Shown: one piece after another, positions 1 through 8,288 of the stretch | Numbering within the stretch: the first letter of the stretch is position 1 | Layout of the letters: each line of letters opens with the position of its first letter | Assembly (NCBI RefSeq): GCF_009725205.1 | Contig: NZ_WNZY01000015.1 | Coordinates: 1-64,000, forward strand | Direction of reading: 5' to 3' | DNA: 64,000 nt | Source: Paenibacillus timonensis | Lineage (GTDB): Bacteria; Bacillota; Bacilli; Paenibacillales; Paenibacillaceae | Program-made: the position numbers and the translations under genes | Notes under the pieces: generated by a model | Database searches by the model: none | Told to the model about the DNA's origin: nothing | Seen by the model: the letters and a program-made list of their open reading frames with translations, nothing else

Positions 1-22
1 TTCTAAGGAAATTGTTAAACAT
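1..22 (-). CDS. Start of an unidentified gene leaving the window on the left
   Basis: Only the first seven codons are visible, reading MFNNFLR. The start is convincing because an AAAGGAG ribosome binding site lies 8 bases upstream of the ATG. The gene is preceded by a promoter with two Fnr-type boxes, so it is probably induced when oxygen is low. The product cannot be named from seven residues. Confidence 0.6.
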
Positions 23-78
23 GATTCCCACTCCTTTGGTTTGTCGTTCGATTTTGTTTTTCGGATGATCATCTTTGA

Positions 79-128
79 TGTCTTTATTATATGTGATTTT
101 TTTCACTATATATGTGATTTAAATCACT
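79..128 (-). promoter_or_regulatory. Promoter with two tandem Fnr-type boxes
   Basis: Two 16-bp sites each match the Bacillus Fnr consensus TGTGA-N6-TCACT perfectly, at 92-107 and 113-128. A TATAAT hexamer on the minus strand at 86-91 predicts transcription starting near 79. This places the centre of the distal box at about -41.5, the classical position for activation by a CRP/Fnr protein. The proximal box is centred near -20.5, between the -10 hexamer and the distal box, where binding could instead repress. The regulated gene starts at 22 and reads left. Confidence 0.6.
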
Positions 129-185
129 TATATTAAAAATTGTGTATTTAAATTTTGAGGGACCTCTATTTCTTCTTTAATACGC

Positions 186-213
186 AAAAAAATCCTTACC
201 AGAGTAAGGATTT
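186..213 (-). terminator. Terminator of the tRNA-Pro/tRNA-Gly transcript
   Basis: Read on the minus strand, AATCCTTAC and GTAAGGATT form a stem followed by a run of T. It lies just downstream of tRNA-Gly. Confidence 0.85.
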
Positions 214-227
214 CGACTTCTTCATTA

Positions 228-301
228 TGGAGCGGGTGATGGGAATCGAACCCACGCTACCAGCTTGGAAGGCTGGAGTTCTACCATTGAACTACACCCG
301 C
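228..301 (-). tRNA. tRNA-Gly (anticodon TCC)
   Basis: The minus strand gives a 74-base cloverleaf with acceptor stem GCGGGTG/CACCCGC, discriminator T and an encoded CCA end. The anticodon loop reads CTTCCAA, so the anticodon is TCC. The T arm contains GGTTCGATTCC. It is cotranscribed downstream of tRNA-Pro. Confidence 0.95.
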
Positions 302-335
302 ATATGACCTGCTATAGATTAAGAATCATGAAAGA

Positions 336-409
336 TCGGGACGACACGATTCGAACATGCGACCCCCTGGTCCCAAACCAGGTGCTCTACCAAGCTGAGC
401 TACGTCCCG
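336..409 (-). tRNA. tRNA-Pro (anticodon TGG)
   Basis: The minus strand gives a cloverleaf with acceptor stem CGGGACG/CGTCCCG and an anticodon loop TTTGGGA, so the anticodon is TGG. The CCA end is not encoded: the discriminator A is followed by TCT. This differs from the neighbouring tRNA-Gly, so CCA must be added after transcription. It is the first gene of the two-tRNA transcript. Confidence 0.95.
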
Positions 410-445
410 ATGTAAATGCAGGCCCCTTTTGGGAAGGCAAAAATT

Positions 446-474
446 AATATACCACGTTTCGGGAGGCGAAGCAA
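446..474 (-). promoter_or_regulatory. Promoter of the tRNA pair
   Basis: On the minus strand a TTGCTT -35 element (469-474) and a TATATT -10 element (446-451) are separated by 17 bases, about 30 bases upstream of the tRNA-Pro 5' end. Confidence 0.6.
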
Positions 475-530
475 GCGGGAATTCCTGGAAACCTTCTGAG
501 GAATCTATATCCGCGAAGCCCTACAAGATA

Positions 531-562
531 AAAAAACCTTAGCCGGCAAGCCGGCTAAGGAA
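531..562 (-). terminator. Terminator overlapping the GGDEF-EAL stop codon
   Basis: The minus strand reads CCTTAGCCGGC, a short loop, GCCGGCTAAGG and then a T run. The stop codon and last codons of the gene are part of the hairpin. Confidence 0.85.
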
Positions 563-2641
563 CTCGCTTTCCAGCACGCCGGCAGGTACCGGCTTGCTAA
601 ACAGATATCCTTGTCCTTCGTGGCATCGCTGGAGCTTGAGGAACTCCAGCTGCTCCTCGTTCTCGACGCCTTCAGCCGTCACTTTCAGCTTTAAGTGATG
701 AGCCATGGTGGTAATGGTGGAGACGATGGCCGCGTCATTCCCGTCGTACATGACTTCTTTTACGAAGGCACGATCGATTTTCAAGCGGTCGATCGGCAGG
801 CTTTTCAAATAATAAAGGGAACTATAGCCTGTGCCAAAATCATCGATACTGATATGTATTCCCAAACGCTTCAAGCGATGAAGCTGATCCAGGGCGGTTT
901 CAATATCGTACGTCATACTTTCCGTTACTTCAAGCTCCAGGTAACGAGGGTCCAACCCGACCTCGCGTAAGATCGCGTCCACGTGCTCAGCCAAATTATA
1001 TTGCCGGAACTGTCGCATCGATAAGTTGACGGATACGCAAACCGGTTCAAAGCCGTCCAACTGCCATTTTTTATTGTGCAGACAAGCCGTTTTCAGCACC
1101 CATTCTCCGAGCGGAACGATGAGGCCACTCTCCTCGGCTAGCGGTATGAATTCGCTTGGCGGCAAAATCCCCCGCTTCGGATGGTTCCAACGGACCAGCG
1201 CCTCCATCCCGACCATTTTGCCTGTATTCAAACTGATCTGCGGCTGAAACTCCAGGAAGAACTCTTCTCGCTCCAGCGCCTTACGCATATCGTTCTCCAA
1301 TTCCACCTTGGATTGGGTACGTTGCTTCATGGCCGCATGATACCGCATAAAGTCCACGCCTTGTTCCTTGGCATGATGAACTGCCATATCCGCATATTGA
1401 ATCATCTGGTTCACCGAATCCCCGTCATCCGGGAATACGGACAAGCCCATGCTTAGTGAAATATGATATTCAGTATCATCGATCAGCACCGCCGGATCTA
1501 CAGAAGCTAACAGCTCCTTGGCCCGCTCCTCGGCCGCCGCATCATCCGGCAGTTCTGGAAAGATCACGGCAAATTCGTCTTCGCCCATCCGGTACACTCG
1601 CCGCTGCGTTCCCCCTAGCGCCGACAATCGACTTCCCAGCTCGGTCAACAGCTTATCTCCCGCACTGTAGCCCAAGGAATCGTTAATCGCCTTAAACCGG
1701 TCAATATTAATCACCGCAACGCCGGTACAAGCTTGAGAAAACGCAAGCAATTCGCCCAACTGCTCTTTCATTTGCCGCAGGTTCGGCAGACCGGTTAAAT
1801 CATCGTGGTAAGCCATATGCTTCATTTGGGCTTCCGCCAGCTGCTTGCCGCGCATCGGCTCTTCAATCGTCAGCCGGTAGACGCCTTTAAGGACGAAATA
1901 ATAAGAAATGCTCATAAACCATTGGCCCGCTGCCTGCGCCAAATCTCCGCCCTGCCCCGGTGGGGAGGTCAGAAGAACGTGCCCCATCGCCATGAACAAC
2001 AGCGCTCGGGTTACCGTCATAATTGCCGGCGGACGCTCTGATCGATGCCGGTATAGGACCGCTATAGCGGCGATGATGTACAATAACGGAATACCAGCTC
2101 GCAGGATGAGCTGCCCAATCTCTAGATTGAACAGCGAGGGGAGGCTGCTTTGGTACCGGTTTAATCCCAACAACCCCACCAGGGTTAACAGGCCTGCTCC
2201 CGTAAACATGACGATTTTCTGGCGTCCGTTCACCTGCTGATCCTCCGTGGCAAAAATCCGCAGCATCCCGAGCGCCCCCAGCGTATGCGAGATCGCCAAA
2301 AACCAGGTCGCCAGGCTTCCACCCGGTTTAAAGCCGAGCAGCATGATGTCACCGTACGAAGCGGCGTACAGAATATCCAAGATCCCGATCATTGTAAATA
2401 AAACGGCCGTGTATAGCCGCTGCTTGGAAAGTTTGTCGATGAACAGAATCCATCCCTGTGCAAATATGGCAAACGAAACAGCCAGGCACATCAAACCGGC
2501 CAGGAGATGCATCGTTTGAATAAGCGTGTCCGTTCCTGGCGGAAAATCGTTCCCCGCCGACAGCCGGACCACCCCGACCATTGCCGCCAACCCGATTACC
2601 CCTTGGATGATTGTCGTTTGTTCCTCTGCCCTAATCCTCAA
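539..2641 (-). CDS. Membrane GGDEF-EAL cyclic-di-GMP protein with MASE3-like sensor
   Basis: This 700-residue protein probably makes or breaks down cyclic di-GMP at the membrane. Residues 1-255 form about eight hydrophobic segments that resemble a MASE3-type membrane sensor. A GGDEF domain follows (about 275-440). Its signature reads GEDEF at 353-357 rather than GGDEF, so cyclase activity is uncertain. The EAL domain (about 450-695) keeps EAL at 480-482 and the DDFGTGYSS loop near 600, so phosphodiesterase activity is likely. The gene is monocistronic, its stop codon lies in its own terminator, and a good ribosome binding site precedes the start. The ligand of the sensor part cannot be read from the sequence. 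Confidence 0.85.
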   Translation of the reverse strand: MRIRAEEQTTIIQGVIGLAAMVGVVRLSAGNDFPPGTDTLIQTMHLLAGLMCLAVSFAIFAQGWILFIDKLSKQRLYTAVLFTMIGILDILYAASYGDIMLLGFKPGGSLATWFLAISHTLGALGMLRIFATEDQQVNGRQKIVMFTGAGLLTLVGLLGLNRYQSSLPSLFNLEIGQLILRAGIPLLYIIAAIAVLYRHRSERPPAIMTVTRALLFMAMGHVLLTSPPGQGGDLAQAAGQWFMSISYYFVLKGVYRLTIEEPMRGKQLAEAQMKHMAYHDDLTGLPNLRQMKEQLGELLAFSQACTGVAVINIDRFKAINDSLGYSAGDKLLTELGSRLSALGGTQRRVYRMGEDEFAVIFPELPDDAAAEERAKELLASVDPAVLIDDTEYHISLSMGLSVFPDDGDSVNQMIQYADMAVHHAKEQGVDFMRYHAAMKQRTQSKVELENDMRKALEREEFFLEFQPQISLNTGKMVGMEALVRWNHPKRGILPPSEFIPLAEESGLIVPLGEWVLKTACLHNKKWQLDGFEPVCVSVNLSMRQFRQYNLAEHVDAILREVGLDPRYLELEVTESMTYDIETALDQLHRLKRLGIHISIDDFGTGYSSLYYLKSLPIDRLKIDRAFVKEVMYDGNDAAIVSTITTMAHHLKLKVTAEGVENEEQLEFLKLQRCHEGQGYLFSKPVPAGVLESEFLSRLAG

Positions 2642-2740
2642 TGCGTATCAACCTCCGGAGGTAAGTTCTGTCTTCCGTCATGAAACTACTAATTCAACAT
2701 ATTCCGCTTATTTCCTGCCTTTTCCCCAAATTTGTCGATG

Positions 2741-2773
2741 AAAAAAGAAGCCCGGACGCGAGGCGCCGGGCTT
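2741..2773 (-). terminator. Terminator of the aldolase gene
   Basis: AAGCCCGGCGCC and a G/C-rich complementary arm ending GGGCTT are followed by TTTTTT on the minus strand, just past the stop codon at 2781. Confidence 0.8.
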
Positions 2774-2780
2774 GATATCC

Positions 2781-3746
2781 TTATTTTTTTGTCCGATTGA
2801 CCGTCGTCTCAGGCGTCGTCAGCTTATCGTAAAAATCGACGGCCTTATCCTTGTCCTCTGATGCCCGAAGCGCCATCGCGGAGCGTGGATGCTCGTCAAG
2901 CGTCCCGGTGATCATGTAAGGGATCAAATACCCCCACTCCTCTTTTTCACGAAGCGGAATCAGCAGTTCTTCCAAAACTTCCAGAATAGGGCGCAACTTG
3001 TAACTCGTGTTCTTCAGATGAGTTACAAGCAATTCGGTTGGGCAGTTGCCGGCCGCGCGCCCCATGCCGTACACGGAAGCGTCCAGCAGCTCTACTCCGT
3101 GATCGGCAGCCACCAGCGTATTGGAGAACGCCAGCTGCATGTTGTTATGGGTATGCACACCTAAGCGTTTACCCGGAAGATGAGTTTTGAACTTATTGAC
3201 CAAATACTCCATGTCTTTATAGTCGAGACTTCCGTACGAATCGACGATGTAGACAACGTCAACGACGCTCTCCTTAATCATCTCGAACGCTTCCAGCAGC
3301 TCGTTCTCCATTACATTAGACAACGCCATAATGTTCAGCGTGGTCTCGTAACCTCGGTCATGGAACAATTGAACCAATTGCAATGCCTTATCAACATCTT
3401 TAATGTAGCAAGCGACCCGAATCAAATCGAGCAAGCTTTCGCTGCGCGGTAAAATATCGTTTTCATCCACCCGACCGATGTCGACCAGCGCGGATAGTTT
3501 CGTCGTTCCTTTTTGAGGAATTACCTTGCGCAGGAAATCGTCGTCCAGAAACCGCCAAGGGCCGGCTTCATCAGCGCCTTTCAGCAGCTTGGGCGAGTTT
3601 TTGTAGCCGATTTCCATATAATCCACGCCTGCCTCGTTTAAGCCTGCGTACAATTTTTGGACAAATTCTACGCTGAAGTCCCAGTTATTCACCAGTCCTC
3701 CGTCACGTATGGTGCAATCGACGATTTTGCATTGGTTGGCTTTCAT
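2781..3746 (-). CDS. DRE-TIM (HMGL-like) aldolase family protein
   Basis: The 321-residue protein belongs to the pyruvate-carboxyltransferase/HMGL-like TIM barrel family. It opens with the DCTIRDGG signature at 10-17, which supplies metal and substrate contacts. It has the metal-binding HTHNN segment near residue 197 and a typical GMGRAAGNCPTE loop near 228. Members cleave or condense short oxo-acids, for example 4-hydroxy-2-oxovalerate aldolase, but the usual partner acetaldehyde dehydrogenase is not next to it. The substrate is therefore unknown. It is transcribed alone, ends in a strong terminator, and has a repeat array upstream. Confidence 0.75.
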   Translation of the reverse strand: MKANQCKIVDCTIRDGGLVNNWDFSVEFVQKLYAGLNEAGVDYMEIGYKNSPKLLKGADEAGPWRFLDDDFLRKVIPQKGTTKLSALVDIGRVDENDILPRSESLLDLIRVACYIKDVDKALQLVQLFHDRGYETTLNIMALSNVMENELLEAFEMIKESVVDVVYIVDSYGSLDYKDMEYLVNKFKTHLPGKRLGVHTHNNMQLAFSNTLVAADHGVELLDASVYGMGRAAGNCPTELLVTHLKNTSYKLRPILEVLEELLIPLREKEEWGYLIPYMITGTLDEHPRSAMALRASEDKDKAVDFYDKLTTPETTVNRTKK

Positions 3747-3794
3747 ACCCGCATATTCCTCTCCATCGTTTTACTATCCATCTTACTAAAGGTT

Positions 3795-4189
3795 GTTCGA
3801 AAAGTCATCTTTGAATCACGAAGTAGATCAAGAAGTTTGTCGGCATCGAATCTTGAATTCAGCCGGGATTTCCGTTGCTCACGTAGGTTCGCCTACGCTC
3901 CGCTACTCAATCCCTACCTTCATCCAACCTTCTCGGTGCTTCAATCCTGACTTTTCGATCTTTCATTAATATTGGTTGTTCGAAAAGTCATCTTTGAATC
4001 ACGAAGGTGATCAAGAAGTTTGTCGGCATCGAATCTTGAATTCAGCCGGGATTTCCGTTGCTCATGTAGGTTCGCCTACGCTCCGCTACTCAATCCCTAC
4101 CTTCATCCAACCTTCTCGGTGCTTCAAACCTGACTTTTCGATCTTTCATTATATCGGTTGTTCGAAAAGTCATCTTTGAATCACGAAGT
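3795..4189 (+). repeat. Tandem array of interspersed repeat: copies A, B and truncated C
   Basis: Copy A (3795-3960) and copy B (3978-4143) are each 166 bp and nearly identical; copy C (4160-4189) keeps only the left end. The copies start 182-183 bp apart. Each begins GTTCGAAAAGTCA and ends TGACTTTTCGATC, which are imperfect inverted ends. Inside is a hairpin CGTAGG-TTCG-CCTACG flanked by GGGATT and AATCCC, and a conserved segment CCAACCTTCTCGGTGC. Copy B has a T in place of the first C of the hairpin, leaving a T-G wobble. The array separates the divergent aldolase and feo genes. Related copies lie near 15.4, 24.0 and 31.0 kb. Confidence 0.9.
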
Positions 4190-4280
4190 GTAGTTTAAAG
4201 ATGCATAATCGGCATAGAATCGATATGAAGTAAATCACAGTGCAGTTTGCCTGTGCATGATATATTACACTTGAATCCAA

Positions 4281-4297
4281 TTGAGATTGATTCTCAA
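4281..4297 (+). promoter_or_regulatory. Fur-type box upstream of feoAB
   Basis: TTGAGATTGATTCTCAA is a near-perfect inverted repeat in the 7-1-7 arrangement used by Fur-family repressors. It lies about 95 bases before feoA, so iron repression of the ferrous-iron uptake operon is expected. A small hairpin AAGCCG-TCTT-CGGCTT follows at about 4321-4338 in the leader, without a T run. Confidence 0.7.
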
Positions 4298-4391
4298 TAC
4301 CAGTCGTTCAACTAGAACTTAAAGCCGTCTTCGGCTTACATACATGACGCTACAAATGATCCATTTGATCAGGATAAGGAGAGAAAATCCC

Positions 4392-4634
4392 ATGACAACC
4401 TGTCGATGCTGCCTGCTTGGATTGAAGCCCGGAACCTCTTGTGCCATCACGCAAATCGGAAATATGGACCCTGTCCTGAAACGGCGCCTCGCCGATCTCG
4501 GGATTCGAGAGGGGACTCACGTAGTAGTGAAGCGTTACTGCCTCTGGGGCGGTCCGGTCACTTTGGAATGCGCCGGTCAACTACTGGGCATCCGCCAGAA
4601 GGAAGCCGCACATATCGAGGTGGCGGTCTCATGA
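4392..4634 (+). CDS. feoA: FeoA ferrous iron transport accessory protein
   Basis: The 80-residue cytoplasmic SH3-like protein works with FeoB in ferrous iron uptake. The ATG at 4392 is chosen because AAGGAGA lies just upstream; an in-frame ATG at 4344 has no such site. The fold signature is visible as RLADLGIREGTHV followed by GGPVTLECAGQLLGIR. The N terminus carries extra cysteines (CRCC at 4-7 and another at 17), which could bind iron or a thiol. Its TGA overlaps the feoB start codon as ATGA, so the two are translationally coupled. Confidence 0.9.
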   Translation: MTTCRCCLLGLKPGTSCAITQIGNMDPVLKRRLADLGIREGTHVVVKRYCLWGGPVTLECAGQLLGIRQKEAAHIEVAVS

Positions 4635-6661
4635 ACAATGCTGCTTTGATCGGGAACCCGAATACCGGGAAAACCTCGCTCTTTAACACCTTAACCAGCT
4701 CCTACGAATATGTCGGCAACTGGGCTGGCGTGACGGTTGAGAAAAAGGTGGGGCAACTGCGAGGAAAAGCCGGCCAACTGACCGATCTGCCCGGAATCTA
4801 CACCCTCCGCCCCCTCTCCCGTGACGAAGGCGTTGCGGCGGAATACTTGGCTGTGGAGTCCCCTTCGGTGCTGGTGAACATCGTTGACGCCTCAAATCTG
4901 GAACGCAACCTTTATCTGACGCTGCAACTTCTCGAATATGGTAAACCGGTGATCATTGGGCTAAATATGATCGATGTCGCCAAAGCTAGCGGGCTTCAGG
5001 TCGATCCGGAGAAGCTGTCAGCCCGGCTCGGAACTCCGGTTCTCCCCCTGATCGCCCGCACAGGGAAAGGCAGCAAAGAGCTATTGCGGGCGATTGAACA
5101 ACAGCATCCCGGAGAGGCGGACGTCCCGCATTTTGCCATTCATTATGGCGAAGCGATCGAACGGGCCATCCGCGACATCTCCCGGGAGCTTGCCGCCGGC
5201 TGGGAGCAAGGGCGACCGGGCTTGCGCTGGATCGCCTTGCAGGTGCTTGAAGATAATCCAGCGGTGATCGCTGTGCTCCCGCCTCAGACCAACCTGAACA
5301 AGCTGAAGGCGATCCGGGCTGAAGCGGAGAAGCAGTTGGGCGCAGACGGGTTCGACTCTTCCGTAGAAGAGCACATCCGCACCGTCCGTATCGAGCGCAT
5401 TCAAGCTATCTGCAGCGAGGCGGTCGACGCCTCCCAGAAGAAACCCCATACGATGACCGAACGCATCGATCGTATCGTCACCCATCCGGTTCTCGGTATC
5501 CCGATGTTTATGGCCTTCATGTTTCTTACCTTCCAGCTCACGTTCGACTGGCTCGGCAACCCGCTCTCGGACCTGCTCGACGGTTTCATTACCGGACCGC
5601 TGACTGGCGGCGCGGAGAGTCTGCTGACGAATGTAGGGGCTTCAAGCTTCACGCATGCGCTAATCATCGACGGTATCATCGGCGGTGTCGGCGGCGTGTT
5701 GGTATTTATCCCGCAGATTTTCATTATGTTCCTGATCATCTCTTTCATCGAGGACTCCGGTTATATGGCCCGGATCACCGTCATGATGGATAAACTGATG
5801 GAAATCGTCGGCTTAAACGGCAAAGCGTTAATCCCGTTTATCTTAGGCTTCGGCTGCAACGTCCCGGCCGTCATGGCTTCTCGCAGCATCGAGCAGCCAA
5901 AGGAGCGGATGTTGACCATGCTGCTGATTCCGCTGATGTCCTGCTCTGCGCGGCTGCCGGTTTACGCTTTGTTTGCCGGTATCTTTTTCGCCGAGTCGCA
6001 AGGACTGATCGTCTTTTCCTTGTATATGCTTGGTATCGTGCTGGCGCTTGTGCTGGCCAAAGTCTTCTCGCTGTTCCTGTTTAAAAACGAACGTTCCTTC
6101 TTTATGGTAGAACTCCCGCCTTACCGTATGCCGCAAAGCGTAACCCTGTTCCGCAGTACCTGGGAGAAGGGCAAAGGCTTCCTGCGCAAAGCCGGTACCT
6201 TCATTCTTGGCGGTTCGGTGCTGATATGGCTGCTTACGTACCTCGGTCCGGGCGGTGTGGCGGATAATATGGACGACAGCTTCCTGGCTGCGATCGGCGG
6301 TTTGTTCTCGTCTGTCTTGCAGCCGTTAGGCTTCGGCACCTGGCAATCCGGAGCCGCTTTAATTACCGGTTTTATGGCCAAAGAGGTCGTGGTGTCGACC
6401 ATGAACATCATCTACCATGCGCCGGATATGACCGGCCTGCAAGGCCAAATTGCCGCATCCTTCACAGGGCTTCAGGCCTACAGCTTTATGGCCTTCGTTC
6501 TGCTCTACACCCCGTGCCTTGCGACGGTGGGCGTCCTTCGCAAAGAAACGGCTTCTTGGAAATGGACGTTCTTTTCAATCGCCTATTCGTTGACGCTTGC
6601 CTATCTCGTATCCCTTCTCATTTATCAAGTCGGATTGCGACTAGGTTTTGGTCTGGCTTAA
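4631..6661 (+). CDS. feoB: FeoB ferrous iron transporter
   Basis: This 676-residue protein imports Fe2+ through the membrane using an N-terminal GTPase. The G1 motif GNPNTGKTS lies at 8-16, G2 in GVTVEK, G3 DLPG at 52-55 and G4 NMID at 112-115. The membrane part begins near residue 280 and shows the conserved segments EDSGYMARI and ILGFGCNVPAVMASR, with the Gate repeats near MAKEVVVSTM. I start at the ATG that overlaps the feoA stop; a longer reading upstream in the same frame runs through feoA and has no ribosome binding site. The operon is feoA-feoB-Cys-rich protein under a Fur-type box. Confidence 0.95.
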   Translation: MNNAALIGNPNTGKTSLFNTLTSSYEYVGNWAGVTVEKKVGQLRGKAGQLTDLPGIYTLRPLSRDEGVAAEYLAVESPSVLVNIVDASNLERNLYLTLQLLEYGKPVIIGLNMIDVAKASGLQVDPEKLSARLGTPVLPLIARTGKGSKELLRAIEQQHPGEADVPHFAIHYGEAIERAIRDISRELAAGWEQGRPGLRWIALQVLEDNPAVIAVLPPQTNLNKLKAIRAEAEKQLGADGFDSSVEEHIRTVRIERIQAICSEAVDASQKKPHTMTERIDRIVTHPVLGIPMFMAFMFLTFQLTFDWLGNPLSDLLDGFITGPLTGGAESLLTNVGASSFTHALIIDGIIGGVGGVLVFIPQIFIMFLIISFIEDSGYMARITVMMDKLMEIVGLNGKALIPFILGFGCNVPAVMASRSIEQPKERMLTMLLIPLMSCSARLPVYALFAGIFFAESQGLIVFSLYMLGIVLALVLAKVFSLFLFKNERSFFMVELPPYRMPQSVTLFRSTWEKGKGFLRKAGTFILGGSVLIWLLTYLGPGGVADNMDDSFLAAIGGLFSSVLQPLGFGTWQSGAALITGFMAKEVVVSTMNIIYHAPDMTGLQGQIAASFTGLQAYSFMAFVLLYTPCLATVGVLRKETASWKWTFFSIAYSLTLAYLVSLLIYQVGLRLGFGLA

Positions 6662-6695
6662 GGAATGGATCTGAAAACGAAAGGAGCAACCCATC

Positions 6696-6881
6696 ATGAT
6701 CGATATTGTGATCGTCGCCGCCATTTTCGGCTACGCTGCCTTTGCGTTATACCGCGGCTTCAAGAAAAGCAAAAAAGGCGCCTGCGCCTCCTGCTCACTG
6801 CAGAAATCCTGTTCTGCGGCTTGCGAAAGTCACGCGGCGTCCTCTTCGGTTTCTCCGGCCAAAGGCCCTCAAAATGAATAA
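6696..6881 (+). CDS. FeoB-associated Cys-rich membrane protein
   Basis: The 61-residue protein has one N-terminal membrane helix (about 2-20), a basic stretch RGFKKSKKG and then the cysteine cluster CASCSLQKSCSAAC at about 30-43. This arrangement is typical of the small FeoB-associated proteins that follow feoB in Firmicutes. The cysteines may hand iron to, or take it from, FeoB; that role is inferred. An AAAGGAGC ribosome binding site precedes the ATG. It ends 2 bases before the convergent kinase gene. Confidence 0.85.
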   Translation: MIDIVIVAAIFGYAAFALYRGFKKSKKGACASCSLQKSCSAACESHAASSSVSPAKGPQNE

Positions 6882-6883
6882 AA

Positions 6884-7990
6884 CTACAAGGCCAGCGGGA
6901 GCGAGATGACAAAGATCGTTCCCGCTCCTTTTAAGCTATCCACGGATATATTTCCTCGATGATTCCGGATGATTCGGTAACTCACCGATAATCCCAATCC
7001 GGTTCCCTTCTCCTTCGTCGTAAAAAATGGATCAAACAATCGGCTTAGCATTCCCTTGTCCATCCCGCCGCCGTTATCCTGCACCGAGATATTCACCGAT
7101 TTGCCTTCCATCTCCGCACGGACATCGATCACCCCTTGGTGGTCACCGCCTACCTCGGCGATCGCGTCCATGGCATTCTTGATAATGTTCAGCAGCACCT
7201 GCTTAATTTGCTTGACATCGATGGAAACAAGCAACTCCTCCATCGGCTCGTGAAGGATCATTTGGCACCCCTTCATCAGCGCCTCGCTTTCCGTGAGGAG
7301 AACGACCTCTTTCAGCAGAGAAGAAACGCTGACCGTCGATTTCTGCGGGGCGGATGGCTTCGATGAATTGAGAAATTCGTGAATAATGTCGTTGGCCCGG
7401 TCGATTTCCGTCAAAATAATTCGAGCGTACTCATCTTTGCCCAACTGGAGCAAATGAGGCCGAAGCAGCTGAATGAACCCGCGGATGGCGGTAAGCGGAT
7501 TCCGAATTTCATGGGCAATCGCCGCCGAGATCTTCCCGAGCATCGCCAGCTTATCGTTCTGATAGGCCGTTTGTTCGATCCGCTTGAAATCGGAAACGTC
7601 CTTGACGCTCAGCAGAAAGTCTCCATCCATTTGATCCCCGTACGTGACCGTGATGAGCCAATGCCGGCCGTATTCGTCGATTAACTCATGGTACTTTTTT
7701 CGGTGAAAAATCGTCTCCCGGTAAATACGCAAAATCTTGCGCTTCTTAAATTGGTTGAGATGTGGATGCCGCAGCATCTGAAGCAAGTTACAGCCGATCA
7801 GGGATTGGCGTGGCATTTCGAGCAGCTTGGCCATCTGTACATTGATAAAGGTCAGAACCCCATCGCTGTCAAACAGCATAATTCCGCTGTCCAGGTGTTG
7901 GAGTACGTTCTCATACTTGTTTTTAACGAGTTGGGTCGATTGGTATGCTTTGACGGACTGGAGCAATGTCTCTTGAAATTCACTCAACAA
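6884..7990 (-). CDS. PAS-domain sporulation-type sensor histidine kinase
   Basis: This soluble 368-residue kinase has no membrane segment. A PAS domain covers about 25-135, the DHp helix carries the phospho-acceptor His160 in HEIRNPLTAIRGFIQLL, and the ATPase domain has N, G1 (DNGGGM) and G2 (GTGLGL) boxes. The acceptor sequence is of the Kin type that feeds the Spo0F/Spo0A phosphorelay in Bacillus; no partner response regulator is adjacent, which fits an orphan phosphorelay kinase. The start is a TTG preceded at 8 bases by AAAGGGGG. A second TTG follows directly and cannot be excluded. Confidence 0.8.
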   Translation of the reverse strand: MLSEFQETLLQSVKAYQSTQLVKNKYENVLQHLDSGIMLFDSDGVLTFINVQMAKLLEMPRQSLIGCNLLQMLRHPHLNQFKKRKILRIYRETIFHRKKYHELIDEYGRHWLITVTYGDQMDGDFLLSVKDVSDFKRIEQTAYQNDKLAMLGKISAAIAHEIRNPLTAIRGFIQLLRPHLLQLGKDEYARIILTEIDRANDIIHEFLNSSKPSAPQKSTVSVSSLLKEVVLLTESEALMKGCQMILHEPMEELLVSIDVKQIKQVLLNIIKNAMDAIAEVGGDHQGVIDVRAEMEGKSVNISVQDNGGGMDKGMLSRLFDPFFTTKEKGTGLGLSVSYRIIRNHRGNISVDSLKGAGTIFVISLPLAL

Positions 7991-8250
7991 GTGTGGTTCC
8001 CCCTTTACTCAAATGATCATACGATCACTACCTAGAAGAACTTACCCTGACTCGGCGCGTTTCACTCAACTTTCGATGCGATCTATGGCTTATTCGTACA
8101 AAGACGATGGATGCATGTCCACAAAACAGATCAGATAAGTCAAAAGCCACCTGTTTCAATCATAGTCAAGTTTTCCAAATACCGTCAATCAGAGATACTG
8201 TCGAAAAAAGTTGGATGAACGCAAAACGACTACCATAGTCCTAAAAAAGT
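7991..8250. other. Intergenic region upstream of the kinase
   Basis: About 260 bases without a gene. I see an imperfect dyad around TGATCATACGATCA (about 8012-8025) and one match to the Spo0A box core TGTCGAA (8199-8205). Neither is in a position that proves control of the kinase. No good promoter is obvious. Confidence 0.4.
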
Positions 8251-8281
8251 AAAAATAGCCTCCCTTCCGGAAGACTATTTC
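8251..8281 (-). terminator. Terminator of the zinc-finger-like gene
   Basis: AAATAG, an inner CTTCC-GGAAG stem and CTATTT form a hairpin; on the minus strand it is followed by T-rich sequence. Confidence 0.65.
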
Positions 8282-8288
8282 TGTTCAT

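Noticed and set aside
3795..4189. Repeat array considered as an insertion sequence
   Set aside because: No transposase reading frame is present; the short frames inside are copies of the same repeat without protein features.
4316..4338. Hairpin before feoA as a terminator or riboswitch
   Set aside because: A small 6-bp hairpin without T run and without any known riboswitch core.
8199..8205. Spo0A box upstream of the sporulation-type kinase
   Set aside because: A single seven-base match about 210 bases upstream is expected by chance in a window this size.
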